Source: Bacteroidales bacterium
GTDB taxonomy: Bacteria > Bacteroidota > Bacteroidia > Bacteroidales > Dysgonomonadaceae
DNA: 43,295 bases
Assembly: GCA_012837345.1 (NCBI GenBank)
Contig: DURL01000121.1
Span: forward strand, 1 to 43,295
Reading direction: 5' to 3'
Part shown: piece after piece, positions 27,648 through 42,189 of the stretch
Layout: each line of letters opens with the position of its first letter
How positions within the stretch are numbered: the stretch's first letter is position 1
The notes under the pieces: generated by a model
Told to the model about the DNA's origin: nothing
What the model saw: only the letters and a program-made list of their open reading frames with translations
Databases searched by the model: none
Program-made: the position numbers and the translations under genes

Positions 27648-28970
27648 GTGTATAGTAACAAACAGATTCTCAAGGTCAGTGCACCCATCCTGTTGAGTCT
27701 GCTCGCGCAGAACATCATACAGGTGATTGATACCGCCTTTCTCGGGCGTGTGGGAGAGGTGGAGCTGGGGGCTTCAGCCCTGGCCGGTGTCATCTACATC
27801 GCCATCTACACCCTTGGCTTCGGCTTCAGCATGGGAAGCCAGATCCTCATCGGGCGACGCAATGGTGAAGGCAACTACCATCGGATCGGTGAGATCGTGA
27901 TCCAGGGGATCCTTTTCCTGCTTATTCCGTCGATCCTCCTTATCCCCTTGTTGCGGTTTGCTTCACAGCACTGGCTTCCGGCGATCTTCGCATCACAGGA
28001 TGTGGCGGCAGCTGTCTCGGATTATCTGGTATGGCGTGTCTTCGGACTTCTTTTTGCTTTCACCAACGTGATGTTCCGTGCCTTCTATATCGGTATTGCC
28101 CAAACAAAGGTGTTGACGATCAATGCGGTGGTGATGGCGATGGTCAATGTGGTGTTCGACTACGGGTTGATCTTCGGCAATCTGGGCATGCCGGAAATGG
28201 GCATTGCCGGCGCCGCCATCGCCTCAGTAATCGCTGAGATAAGCTCAACACTGTTTTTCATCCTCTATACCCGCTACAAATCCAATCCACACAAGTATGG
28301 TTTCACCACCATCCGTTTCCAGTGGCCTGTGATCAAAAAGATACTGGATATCTCCGTTTTCATGATGGTGCAGTATCTCTTCGCGGTAGGTACCTGGATG
28401 CTTTTCTTCCTTTTCATCGAGAACTATATGGGAGAGCGGTCACTGGCCGTCACCAACATAGTGCGCAGCTTCTACACCATCTTCACCATCCCCTCCCATG
28501 CCCTGGGCTCCTCCGCCAGCACACTGGTGAGTAATACCATTGGTGCGGGGAAGAAGAGCGAGGTGTTACACCTGGTGAAGCGCATCTCGTTCCTCAGCCT
28601 GGGGGTGATGCTGGGGGTGATGTTGGTCGTCTCACTCTTTCCCCGATTGATGATTCACATTTATACCGATAACCCGTCACTGATCAGTGATACGGTGGTT
28701 CCACTATACGTGCTGATCTCCTCGCTACCCCTCTATAGCGTAGGCTCTGTACTCTTCAGCTCTGTCTCGGGAACGGGCAATACCCGTACGGCTCTCGGGT
28801 TCGAGATCTTCACCCTGATCTTCTACCTGGCTTACATGTGGCTTGTGATCATTTTCCTCCGTTTGTCGGTAGCTGTAGCCTGGACCACTGAGCATGTCTA
28901 CTGGATCTTTTTGATCACCTTGTCGTTTTTTTATCTTCGAAATGGCAAGTGGAAAGAGAGGGAGATTTAA
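27648..28970 (+). CDS. MATE family efflux transporter (GTG start)
   Basis: QILKVSAPILLSLLAQNIIQVIDTAFLGRVGEVELGASALAGVIY; 12 TM. Confidence 0.92.
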   Translation: MYSNKQILKVSAPILLSLLAQNIIQVIDTAFLGRVGEVELGASALAGVIYIAIYTLGFGFSMGSQILIGRRNGEGNYHRIGEIVIQGILFLLIPSILLIPLLRFASQHWLPAIFASQDVAAAVSDYLVWRVFGLLFAFTNVMFRAFYIGIAQTKVLTINAVVMAMVNVVFDYGLIFGNLGMPEMGIAGAAIASVIAEISSTLFFILYTRYKSNPHKYGFTTIRFQWPVIKKILDISVFMMVQYLFAVGTWMLFFLFIENYMGERSLAVTNIVRSFYTIFTIPSHALGSSASTLVSNTIGAGKKSEVLHLVKRISFLSLGVMLGVMLVVSLFPRLMIHIYTDNPSLISDTVVPLYVLISSLPLYSVGSVLFSSVSGTGNTRTALGFEIFTLIFYLAYMWLVIIFLRLSVAVAWTTEHVYWIFLITLSFFYLRNGKWKEREI

Positions 28971-29012
28971 GCTTTTTTTTGCTATCTTTATCCCCCAATA
29001 AGATATCGGGAT

Positions 29013-32092
<3,080 letters not shown>

Positions 32093-32101
32093 CAGGGAAG
32101 G

Positions 32102-32992
32102 TTACTCCTCCATGGTGAAACTACTCGTGCCGATATGGTGGCCGTCGGCAAAGATGTCCGCCTTAAAGGTGCCGGGCATCAGGAACTCTTCGATATCCCA
32201 GTAGAGGGTTACCGGTATCTCCTCCCCACCATATTCCACGATGCGTCGCATCGAATAGAGGATGTCCCTGTTCTCGTAATGAAAGGTATGCGTCTGGCTT
32301 TTGGAGAGGAGAGAGCCATCGGGCGCCATGATACGCACATAGAGGGTGCGTTCACCCGGTTCAGTGGTGATGTTGCGGGCAATGATGAAGGAGACTACAA
32401 ACTGACTGCTGCGGCTCAGTCGCGACTGTTCGCGCCCACGGTCGTTCACCGCCTTCACCGAGATATTGGTGGCCACCAGTTGTGCAGCCAGTGACACCTT
32501 CTCGGTCAATTCCTCTTTCTCCTGTGATACCTGGGTAAGCGTGCGGCTGGTCTCGTTGAACTGACGGGTGATCTGCTTGTTTTCCGCACGTAGCTCCTCG
32601 TTCAGCCTGTTCAGTGAGTCGATCTGATGGATGTAGGAGCGTAGCACCTTGCGCAGCGAGGCCAGTTCATCCTTGAGTCGTCTGATCTCTGCCTGATCGG
32701 TTGCTTTGGTCATGCGCAGCTCCTCCTGTAAGCGCATCACCTTAGCCCTCTCGTTCTCCAGCTTATAGAGCAGGGAGTCGTTCTGGACACTGAACTTGAA
32801 CCCCTCATATTGCAACGAGATCGCTTCATACTCATCTTCCAGCTCCTGCTTGTCGAGCGTGAACTGTTGCTGTATATCTTCAATTTCCGCGTTCTTGTTC
32901 ATCAGGAAGCCGATGGTGATGGCCAGCACGATGGCCAGCACGCCGATGACGGCAATCAGTTGAGGTGTTCGTTCCCTAAAGTCTATCTTCAT
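32102..32992 (-). CDS. Membrane-anchored coiled-coil protein, uncharacterised
   Basis: 296 aa; N-terminal TM (LIAVIGVLAIVLAITIGFLM), long coiled coil, C-terminal beta-rich domain. Confidence 0.6.
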   Translation of the reverse strand: MKIDFRERTPQLIAVIGVLAIVLAITIGFLMNKNAEIEDIQQQFTLDKQELEDEYEAISLQYEGFKFSVQNDSLLYKLENERAKVMRLQEELRMTKATDQAEIRRLKDELASLRKVLRSYIHQIDSLNRLNEELRAENKQITRQFNETSRTLTQVSQEKEELTEKVSLAAQLVATNISVKAVNDRGREQSRLSRSSQFVVSFIIARNITTEPGERTLYVRIMAPDGSLLSKSQTHTFHYENRDILYSMRRIVEYGGEEIPVTLYWDIEEFLMPGTFKADIFADGHHIGTSSFTMEE

Positions 32993-33018
32993 CTAAACCC
33001 TTATTTTTCAATCGTCGA

Positions 33019-33026
33019 CAAAATTA
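33019..33026 (-). promoter_or_regulatory. -7 element TAATTTTG for the coiled-coil protein gene
   Basis: + strand CAAAATTA 27 bp upstream of the start codon. Confidence 0.4.
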
Positions 33027-33137
33027 ACCGTTTTCGGCAGAAAAGCCAATCGGAAGGTTCCCTTTTTTGTATATTTAAGATTTATACCCCAGGTGTGGCA
33101 GGCGCGTTTATCAAAACAGTTTGTCACACGAAGCTAC

Positions 33138-34052
33138 CTAGAAGATGGAGAGTCTGGTCACGGTGGTGAATTGTTCCAGGAAGAGCATTCCCCGGTAGGA
33201 GTTACCCTTGCTGTTGAGTGGGGGACTCCATACGGCGATGGTATATTTACCGGGGTGTACCGCCACGATACCGCCCCCTACGCCACTCTTCCCGGGGAGC
33301 CCCACCTTGAAGGTGAACTGGCCCGCCTCGTCATAGAAGCCGCAGGTCTGCATCAGTGCATTTGTACGCTTGGTGCGGCTGGGAGAGAGAATGCGTTCGT
33401 CTGACCAGGGCACCACACCATTGTTGGCCAGGAAGAGGAAGGTGGTCGCCAGCTCTTCACAACTCATCTCCAGAGAGCAGAGATGGAAGTAGAGGTCCAT
33501 CACGGTCTCGATCTCGTTGTCAATATTTCCAAATGATTTCATCAGGTAGATCATGGCATAGTTGCGGCTACCGCTATCCTTCTCTGAGCGTGCTACCCTT
33601 GGGTTGTAGTGGATGGATGAGTTACCCGAGAGGCGGCGCACGAAAGCGAGCACCTCCTCTTTGGGATCAGCCAGCTGACTGACGAGGATGTCACAGATGA
33701 CGATAGCCCCGGCATTGATGAAAGGGTTTCGAGGGATACCCATATCTATCTCCAGTTGGAGGAGTGAGTTGAAGGGAGTCCCTGCAGGCTCCAGGTTGGT
33801 GCGTTCCCATATCTCACTTTTCAGTCGTCCATATGCCATCACAAAAGACAACACCTTGGCAATGCTCTGAATGGAGAACTGTGTTTGGGCATCACCGAAT
33901 GAAAAACCTGCTCCCTCCACTGTGGTCAGATGCACACCAAACTGGTTGGGGTCGACACTTGCCAGCTCAGGTATGTATTCGGCTACTTGGCCCTTGTCTT
34001 CTGTCAATTGCAGCTCGTGGAAGATCTCTTCAAAGATTTTTTCGTAATGCAT
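33138..34052 (-). CDS. glsA: Glutaminase A
   Basis: FSIQSIAKVLSFVMAYG (SxxK), EPAGTPFNSL, NPFINAGAI, GVGGGIVAVHPGKYTIAVWSPPLN. Confidence 0.95.
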   Translation of the reverse strand: MHYEKIFEEIFHELQLTEDKGQVAEYIPELASVDPNQFGVHLTTVEGAGFSFGDAQTQFSIQSIAKVLSFVMAYGRLKSEIWERTNLEPAGTPFNSLLQLEIDMGIPRNPFINAGAIVICDILVSQLADPKEEVLAFVRRLSGNSSIHYNPRVARSEKDSGSRNYAMIYLMKSFGNIDNEIETVMDLYFHLCSLEMSCEELATTFLFLANNGVVPWSDERILSPSRTKRTNALMQTCGFYDEAGQFTFKVGLPGKSGVGGGIVAVHPGKYTIAVWSPPLNSKGNSYRGMLFLEQFTTVTRLSIF

Positions 34053-34090
34053 GATCCGTCAGGTTAAAAGGTATGGCTTTCTGCTCACTG

Positions 34091-34098
34091 CAAAGATA
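34091..34098 (-). promoter_or_regulatory. -7 element TATCTTTG for glsA
   Basis: + strand CAAAGATA upstream of glsA. Confidence 0.5.
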
Positions 34099-34179
34099 GT
34101 TGTTAAAGCCATATCAGAGCTTAAATGCCATCATTTTTTATTATCTTTATCCATCGAATCATACTAAACAGGAGATACA

Positions 34180-36342
34180 ATGAAAAGAACCCTTGTAACA
34201 TTGCTTTTTATTATCGGAATGCTTAACCTCTCTGCCGACGAGGGGATGTGGATGCTCCATCTGTTGCGGCAGCAAAAGTTGACCCGGATGCAGCAAATGG
34301 GCCTGCAACTGGAGGAGCTGGATATTTACAACCCCGATGGCTCCTCGCTCAAGGATGCCGTGGTGCAGTTTGGCAGAGGTTGTACAGGTGAAGTGATCTC
34401 CTCCCGGGGACTGGTCCTCACCAATCACCACTGCGGCTACCGACAGGTGCAGCAGCACAGTACGCTGGAGCATAACTATCTGGAGGAGGGCTTCTGGGCG
34501 ATGACGCCGGAGGAGGAGTTACCCAATCCGGGTCTGACGGTGACTTTTATCGAACAGATCGAGGAGGTGACCGACTGGGTGAGAACCCATCTGATAAGAG
34601 AGCAGGAGGAGGAGATGGACCCTCGATACCTCTCTCAGACCTATCTGAATCGTCTTGCCCGCAAAAAGGTTGGAGAGCAGTACCTGGAGGATCATCCCGG
34701 CACTGAGGCGGAGATCAGACCCTTCTTCGATGGCAACCAGTACTATCTCTTCATCAAGAAGGTCTATTCGGATATACGGCTTGTGGGAGCCCCGCCGAGT
34801 GCCATTGGCAAGTTCGGGGCAGATACAGACAACTGGATGTGGCCGCGCCATACGGGTGATTTCAGTCTTTTCCGCATCTATGCCGACAAGGCGGGTAACC
34901 CCGCTCCCTACTCGGTCACGAACGTACCGTTGCGGCCGAAACGTTGGCTTACACTATCGACCGAAGGGGTGGAGGAAGATCAGTTTGCCATGATGCTGGG
35001 CTTCCCCGGAACCACACACACCTATTACACCTCCTGGGAAGTGGCTGAGCGCAGGGATATTGACAATAAGGTGCGTATTGCCATGCGCGAGGTGCGACAG
35101 AAGGCGATGTTGGAGGAGATGCTGCGTGATCCGGCGGTGAAGATTCAGTATGCCTCCAAATATTCGGGTTCAACCAATGGATATAAGAATGCGATTGGTA
35201 GCAACTGGGCCATCGACAAGCGTGACTTTGAGCTACAAAAGAGGTCCCTGCAGGATCGTCTGCTCGCCTGGTCTGCGCAGCACAACAGGCCGCAATACAA
35301 GGCAGCATTGGATGAGATTGCGCGGATCGTGGAGGAACGTGCTGCGTTGCGCTACCGTAGCTGGATGCTGACAGAAGGGATCCTGCGGGGGATAGAGTTT
35401 GCCACGGTACCCACGGCGACGGCTGATAGCCTGGCAGAAGCACTTGCCAGGGGCGACAGTGCCAGCGTGAACCGGTTGGCAGAGAAGTTAGAGGATGAGT
35501 ACCACCAGTTTGTCAATAAGGATTACAACCGGTTGGTCGACCGCAAGGTGGCCAAGGCAATGCTGAACGCCTACACAAAAGGGGTGGAGGAGGAGTATCA
35601 GCCGTCGATCTTCACTCTCCTTCACGATCATTTTGGTGGTGATACCGACCGTTTTGTGGATTGTCTCCTCAACGAATCACTCTTTGGCAACGAGGAAAAG
35701 CTGCGACGTTTTCTGGATGAACCTGACAGGGAGCTGTTGTGCAATGACCCTCTTTTCCGTTTTGCACGGTCGGTACAGGATGAGTCGCAATCATTGCGCA
35801 GTCAGCTGACCCTGTTCGACACTCCCTTTAAGCAGGCGCGTCGCACCTGGCTGGAGGGATTGCTGGCCATGGAGGGACCCTATGCCCTCTTCCCCGATGC
35901 CAACCTCACTCTGCGTCTCACCTATGGGCAGGTGAAGGGTTACCGGCCCCGTGATGGGGTGATCTACAGTCACCAGACCACCCTTGAAGGGGTGATGGAA
36001 AAAGAGGACCCCGACAATTGGGAGTTTGTGGTGCCGGAGAAGCTGAAACAGCTTTACCATGCAGCTGATTACGGCTCCTATGCGTTATCCGATGGTCGTT
36101 TGCCGGTAGCCTTTGCCGCCACTACCCACACTACCGGCGGGAACTCCGGTAGTCCTGTGCTGAACGGCCGGGGCGAACTGATCGGCATCAATTTCGACCG
36201 TAACTGGGAAGGGGTGGGAGGAGATATCACCTACCTGCCCGATTACCAGCGGAGCATCATTGTGGATATTCGCTATGTGCTTTTTGTGATAGAACGATAT
36301 GCCGGTGCAGCCCATCTGGTAAAGGAGATGGATCTGAGGTAG
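34180..36342 (+). CDS. S46 family dipeptidyl-peptidase, DPP11-like by S1 residue
   Basis: 720 aa; TNHHCGYRQVQ (His), DTDNWMWPRHTGDFSLFRIY (Asp), TGGNSGSPVLNGRGELIGINFDRNWEG (Ser + Arg). Confidence 0.95.
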   Translation: MKRTLVTLLFIIGMLNLSADEGMWMLHLLRQQKLTRMQQMGLQLEELDIYNPDGSSLKDAVVQFGRGCTGEVISSRGLVLTNHHCGYRQVQQHSTLEHNYLEEGFWAMTPEEELPNPGLTVTFIEQIEEVTDWVRTHLIREQEEEMDPRYLSQTYLNRLARKKVGEQYLEDHPGTEAEIRPFFDGNQYYLFIKKVYSDIRLVGAPPSAIGKFGADTDNWMWPRHTGDFSLFRIYADKAGNPAPYSVTNVPLRPKRWLTLSTEGVEEDQFAMMLGFPGTTHTYYTSWEVAERRDIDNKVRIAMREVRQKAMLEEMLRDPAVKIQYASKYSGSTNGYKNAIGSNWAIDKRDFELQKRSLQDRLLAWSAQHNRPQYKAALDEIARIVEERAALRYRSWMLTEGILRGIEFATVPTATADSLAEALARGDSASVNRLAEKLEDEYHQFVNKDYNRLVDRKVAKAMLNAYTKGVEEEYQPSIFTLLHDHFGGDTDRFVDCLLNESLFGNEEKLRRFLDEPDRELLCNDPLFRFARSVQDESQSLRSQLTLFDTPFKQARRTWLEGLLAMEGPYALFPDANLTLRLTYGQVKGYRPRDGVIYSHQTTLEGVMEKEDPDNWEFVVPEKLKQLYHAADYGSYALSDGRLPVAFAATTHTTGGNSGSPVLNGRGELIGINFDRNWEGVGGDITYLPDYQRSIIVDIRYVLFVIERYAGAAHLVKEMDLR

Positions 36343-36394
36343 TGGAATGAAAAAAATAATTGCCATTTCATGATAACTATTTGCAATAAAGCGG

Positions 36395-36402
36395 TATATT
36401 TG
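36395..36402 (+). promoter_or_regulatory. -7 element TATATTTG for the DUF4488-like lipoprotein gene
   Basis: TAnnTTTG match upstream of the ATG at 36434. Confidence 0.45.
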
Positions 36403-36433
36403 ACAAGATATCCACCCTTCAAAATCACATCCT

Positions 36434-36973
36434 ATGAAAGCAACCATCCCTATTCTTTTGCTCCTCCTGTCGATGGCGCTGGCCATTGGCTGCGGCAGCC
36501 CGCGGCACGCAACAAAGGGTCAGGCCGCCCGTCTGTATGGTCTGTGGGAGGTGAAGGCGATACACAACAGCGATGAACCGGGATATAGCGAGACGCCTCC
36601 CGGTATGTTCAAGATGATCTTCCCCGATGGTCATTTTATGAATTTCATGTCTACCAAAGAGGGTGCCATTATCACTGTCGATGGCACTTATCGGCTGGAG
36701 GGAGACCTCTATACCGAAGAGATTGTGCACTCCTTTAACAAAAGCCAGGAGGGTAAGCAGAACCCTTTGCAGCTAAAGCTCTCACAGCAACACTTCATGT
36801 ATCTGCGCTGGTTTCAGCCGATAGATGAGTTTGGTGTGGTGCGTAACCGCTGGATTGAGGAGATCTGGCAGCGGGTACGCATTGAAGACCTGGAGGTGAG
36901 CAATGTCGATTTGTTACAGGAACTGCGTTCCTTGCCGGTCAATGAAGAGGTGATAGAAAAAATGGTGGAATGA
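36434..36973 (+). CDS. DUF4488-like lipoprotein
   Basis: Lipobox LSMALAIGC; LYGLWEVKAIHN...FKMIFPDGHFMNFMSTKEGAIITVDGTYRLEGD. Confidence 0.7.
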   Translation: MKATIPILLLLLSMALAIGCGSPRHATKGQAARLYGLWEVKAIHNSDEPGYSETPPGMFKMIFPDGHFMNFMSTKEGAIITVDGTYRLEGDLYTEEIVHSFNKSQEGKQNPLQLKLSQQHFMYLRWFQPIDEFGVVRNRWIEEIWQRVRIEDLEVSNVDLLQELRSLPVNEEVIEKMVE

Positions 36974-36980
36974 TCACCAA

Positions 36981-37025
36981 AAGAAAAATGGCGAAACTGT
37001 GGAACAGGTCGCCATTTTTTCTTTT
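36981..37025. terminator. Bidirectional intrinsic terminator between convergent DUF4488-like gene and metY
   Basis: AAAAGAAAAATGGCGA ... TCGCCATTTTTTCTTTT inverted repeat with A and T tracts on the two sides, and an inner CTGT-GGA-ACAG stem. Confidence 0.85.
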
Positions 37026-37038
37026 CCGGATGTATTCT

Positions 37039-38349
<1,311 letters not shown>

Positions 38350-38360
38350 TTAATGTCCCG

Positions 38361-38368
38361 CAAAAATA
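38361..38368 (-). promoter_or_regulatory. -7 element TATTTTTG for metY
   Basis: + strand CAAAAATA upstream of metY. Confidence 0.45.
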
Positions 38369-38422
38369 GGGAAAAAATGAGAAGATGATACTTTAGAGCC
38401 TACATAAGTGATAAATTAACAC

Positions 38423-39628
38423 TTATTCAGAAAACAACCTGCTGCGTGCGATCATACAAGCTCCAGTGATTCCAGCTTTTTTCTTCAGTTTTGAGGTGAC
38501 AATCTGAGTGTCTTTGTTCACCAGGTTGAGGGAATATTTTTTCACGGAGCTGCGGATGGGAAGCATGAGGAACCCTTCGGTTTCAGCCACCTGCCCGCCA
38601 ATCACCACCAGCTCGGGGTTGAAGATGTTGATCAATCCTGCAATATATCTACCCAGTTTGTATCCTACCTCCTCCACAATCTCAATACAGAGAGGATCTT
38701 CGTTGTTGGTCGCCTCAATGATACGGGTCAGTGTTAGCTGGTTCATATCTTTCACTTTTTCTGACAGGATGCTGCTTTCTTTCTGTTTGATACGTTCAAT
38801 GACAGCCCGGTGTATAGCAAGGCCGGAAGCTTCTGTTTCGAGGCATCCTTTTTTTCCGCAATGGCAGATGATCTCATTGTCGAAGATGGGGAAATGGCCG
38901 AATTCACCGGAGAATCCTGACTTACCATAGTAAGGTTTGCCATCGATGATGATGCCGATGCCCAGTCCCCAGCTCACGTTGACAAAGATGACATTCTTCT
39001 CGTTTTCCACCACTCCTTTCATGTACTCACCATACGCCATGGCGCGCGTGTCGTTGTCGATGCTGACCGGGTAGTGCAGTTTGGAGGAGAGTATCTCGCT
39101 GATCGGTTCCTCGCTGAAATAGAAGCTGCTGTAGCTATACCCGGTTTCAGGGTTTACCCTGCCGGAAATGTTGAGGTTGATATGGTAGATCTTCTTCTTC
39201 ATCTCGCCCGTTTTGTCGATGAATTTCTGAAGATGACCACACAGCAGATCGAACGAATTGGGCGTGTTCTCGTAGGTGTAGGAGATTCCCATCTCGTTGT
39301 CCACCAGCCTTCCGGTGAAATCCATCAGGGCGATGTTGAGATGGTGTCGGCTCATATCGGCTCCCAGGAAATAGGCAGAAGTAGGGTTCAAGCCATAGAC
39401 AATGGGATGTCGTCCACCGGGTGTGTGTATCTTCCCAAACTCAGCAATCAGTCCCTGGTCAATTAGTTCTCCAATGAACTTGGTGACAGTGGGCACACTC
39501 AGATCCAGTTCCCTTGCCAGTTCCGCAATTGTATCATTGCCCGTATTGATAAAATGGGAGATGATGTCCTTTTTTATCTGGATGTTTTTAGGGCTTTTGT
39601 CGCTATTGAAAAAGTGATTTTTTACCAT
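38423..39628 (-). CDS. ROK family transcriptional regulator (NagC/XylR-like, N-terminal wHTH plus sugar kinase-like domain)
   Basis: AELARELDLSVPTVTKFIGELIDQGLIAEFG; GKSGFSGEFGHFPIFDNEIICHCGKKGCLETEAS ROK signature. Confidence 0.92.
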   Translation of the reverse strand: MVKNHFFNSDKSPKNIQIKKDIISHFINTGNDTIAELARELDLSVPTVTKFIGELIDQGLIAEFGKIHTPGGRHPIVYGLNPTSAYFLGADMSRHHLNIALMDFTGRLVDNEMGISYTYENTPNSFDLLCGHLQKFIDKTGEMKKKIYHINLNISGRVNPETGYSYSSFYFSEEPISEILSSKLHYPVSIDNDTRAMAYGEYMKGVVENEKNVIFVNVSWGLGIGIIIDGKPYYGKSGFSGEFGHFPIFDNEIICHCGKKGCLETEASGLAIHRAVIERIKQKESSILSEKVKDMNQLTLTRIIEATNNEDPLCIEIVEEVGYKLGRYIAGLINIFNPELVVIGGQVAETEGFLMLPIRSSVKKYSLNLVNKDTQIVTSKLKKKAGITGACMIARSRLFSE

Positions 39629-39804
39629 GCTGCTACAGATTGTGAATAATCAGATTTCATTGTTAAGGAAGTAAAACCATTGAGAATATGCCCATTTATA
39701 GTATGGCCTTCTCAAACTTGGGACGCTGGTCAGTATCTGTATCAAATTAATTATGTAAGTTGTTTGAGTATTACATATCATTCGCAATTTCACAAAATTA
39801 CGAA

Positions 39805-39826
39805 TATTTTTGAATATTCAAAAATA
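39805..39826. promoter_or_regulatory. Perfect 22-bp palindrome TATTTTTGAATATTCAAAAATA; candidate operator in the ROK/hppA divergent region
   Basis: Checked base by base as its own reverse complement. Confidence 0.6.
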
Positions 39827-39949
39827 AATGTGATGATTGGGAGTATTGGTACAATAATTGTTTTATAGGATTATTTTTTTATTTTTTTAAATTATTTCCA
39901 CATCTTTGTGGTAGAATTAGATTATTGAAACTTTAAAAATTATTACACT

Positions 39950-42151
39950 GTGAATTACTTTTATCTTGTACCTGTAGCCTCTCTGGTTGCTTTGTTGTTT
40001 GCCTTTTACTTTTTCAAGCAGATGATGCGTGAGAGTGAGGGAACGGAAAAAATGATCACTATCGCCCGTTACGTGCGTGAGGGAGCCATGTCTTATCTTA
40101 CGCAGCAATACCGTGTGGTAACAGTGGTTTTTGTGGTGCTGGCACTATTGTTTGGTGTGATGGCAACCTTTGGACTCCAGAACAACTGGGTTCCGTTTGC
40201 CTTTCTCACCGGCGGTTTTTTCTCCGGGTTAGCCGGTTTCTTTGGCATGAAGACTGCTACCTATGCGTCTGCCAGAACTGCCAATGCCGTACAACGGTCA
40301 CTCAATAGTGGTCTGCAGATCGCCTTCCGCTCGGGTGCCGTGATGGGTCTGGTGGTAGTAGGTCTGGCCCTGCTCGATATATCGGTGTGGTACCTGGTCC
40401 TGGATCATTTTATCGATGATGCCGACGGGGGACACAAGTTGGTGATTATCACCACTACGATGCTCACCTTCGGTATGGGGGCCTCCACGCAGGCGCTGTT
40501 TGCCCGTGTGGGGGGTGGTATCTACACCAAGGCAGCCGACGTGGGTGCCGACCTGGTGGGTAAGGTAGAGGCGGGCATCCCCGAGGATGACCCCCGCAAT
40601 CCTGCCACCATTGCCGACAACGTGGGTGACAATGTGGGTGATGTGGCCGGCATGGGAGCCGACCTGTATGAGTCTTACTGTGGTTCTATCCTTTCTACGG
40701 CAGCACTGGGTGCTTCAGCCTATGTGCTTAACCCTGCAATGCAAACAAAAGCGGTCTTTGCCCCGATGATCATCGCAGCCATCGGTGTCTTTCTCTCCAT
40801 CATCGGCATCTTCCTGGTGCGTACAGGCGAGAAAGCATCGGTGAAACAACTGATGGATTCGCTCAACAGGGGAGTCAATGTGAGTGCGTTCCTGATTGCC
40901 GGTGCCACCTTTGGTATCCTTTATCTGCTGGGCTTCAGCAACTGGGTGGGGCTCTCCTTCTCGGTGATTGCAGGACTACTGGCGGGAATCATCATCGGCC
41001 AGGGCACAGAATATTTTACCTCTCACTCCTATCGTCCCACCCAGTCGATTGCTGAGAGTGCGAAAACAGGACCCGCAACCGTCATTATTGCCGGTATGGG
41101 TAACGGATTCATCTCCACGGTGATCCCGGTGGTCACCATTGTGGCAGCCATTCTTCTCTCTTACCTGTCTGCCATCCGCTTTGATGTGGCACATATGATG
41201 AGCGCGGAGAACCTCAGCATGGGGCTTTATGGCATCGCCATTGCGGCGGTGGGCATGCTCTCCACACTGGGCATCACGCTGGCCACCGATGCTTATGGGC
41301 CGATCGCCGACAATGCAGGTGGCAATGCCGAGATGAGTGGCCTCGGGCCGGAGGTGCGCAAGCGTACCGATGCCCTCGATGCGCTGGGCAATACCACTGC
41401 TGCTACCGGTAAAGGTTTTGCCATCGGCTCGGCGGCACTGACGGCGCTGGCGCTGATAGCCTCCTACATGGAGGAGATCCGCATCGGCATGATGCGGCTG
41501 GGGCATACGCTGCTGGAGTTTGCCGATGGAGAGACGGTGGAGGTGGCCAGGGCCAGCTTCGTCGATTTCATGAACTACTATCAGGTAACATTGATGAATC
41601 CCAAGGTTTTAGCCGGTATCTTCATCGGGTCGATGATGTCCTTTCTCTTCTGCGGACTGACCATGAACGCTGTAGGCAGGGCAGCACAGAAGATGGTGGA
41701 AGAGGTACGCCGCCAGTTCCGTGAGATCAAAGGGATCCTGACTGGAGAAGCGACACCTGACTATGCTCTTTGTGTGGAGATCTCCACCAAGGGGGCACAG
41801 CGTGAGATGCTGCTGCCTTCACTGCTGGCAATCGCTGTGCCGATATTGACAGGCGTCCTGCTGGGAGTGCCCGGTGTGTTGGGACTGCTCACCGGCGGAC
41901 TGGGTGCCGGTTTCGTACTGGCCATCTTTATGGCGAACTCAGGTGGTGCATGGGACAATGCCAAGAAGTATATAGAAGAAGGACACCTGGGTGGCAAGGG
42001 TAGTGACGCGCACAAAGCTACGGTAGTAGGCGATACGGTGGGTGATCCCTTCAAGGATACCTCCGGACCCTCGCTCAATATCCTGATCAAGCTGATGAGC
42101 ATGGTCTCCATCGTGATGGCCGGCCTGACGGTAGCCTGGAGCCTCTTGTAA
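39950..42151 (+). CDS. hppA: Membrane-bound ion-translocating pyrophosphatase (GTG start)
   Basis: 733 aa; [79 protein letters not shown]. Confidence 0.97.
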   Translation: MNYFYLVPVASLVALLFAFYFFKQMMRESEGTEKMITIARYVREGAMSYLTQQYRVVTVVFVVLALLFGVMATFGLQNNWVPFAFLTGGFFSGLAGFFGMKTATYASARTANAVQRSLNSGLQIAFRSGAVMGLVVVGLALLDISVWYLVLDHFIDDADGGHKLVIITTTMLTFGMGASTQALFARVGGGIYTKAADVGADLVGKVEAGIPEDDPRNPATIADNVGDNVGDVAGMGADLYESYCGSILSTAALGASAYVLNPAMQTKAVFAPMIIAAIGVFLSIIGIFLVRTGEKASVKQLMDSLNRGVNVSAFLIAGATFGILYLLGFSNWVGLSFSVIAGLLAGIIIGQGTEYFTSHSYRPTQSIAESAKTGPATVIIAGMGNGFISTVIPVVTIVAAILLSYLSAIRFDVAHMMSAENLSMGLYGIAIAAVGMLSTLGITLATDAYGPIADNAGGNAEMSGLGPEVRKRTDALDALGNTTAATGKGFAIGSAALTALALIASYMEEIRIGMMRLGHTLLEFADGETVEVARASFVDFMNYYQVTLMNPKVLAGIFIGSMMSFLFCGLTMNAVGRAAQKMVEEVRRQFREIKGILTGEATPDYALCVEISTKGAQREMLLPSLLAIAVPILTGVLLGVPGVLGLLTGGLGAGFVLAIFMANSGGAWDNAKKYIEEGHLGGKGSDAHKATVVGDTVGDPFKDTSGPSLNILIKLMSMVSIVMAGLTVAWSLL

Positions 42152-42189
42152 GCAGATGCATGTTTAGTGTTTATTATCATATTGGTTGG

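Noticed and set aside
39898-39911. CCACA-TCTT-TGTGG hairpin as a riboswitch before hppA
   Set aside because: A 5-bp stem is too small to support a structured RNA call.
40976-41506. 176-aa minus-strand ORF opposite hppA
   Set aside because: Antisense shadow of hppA; repetitive HRDHRGD-like composition with no domain.
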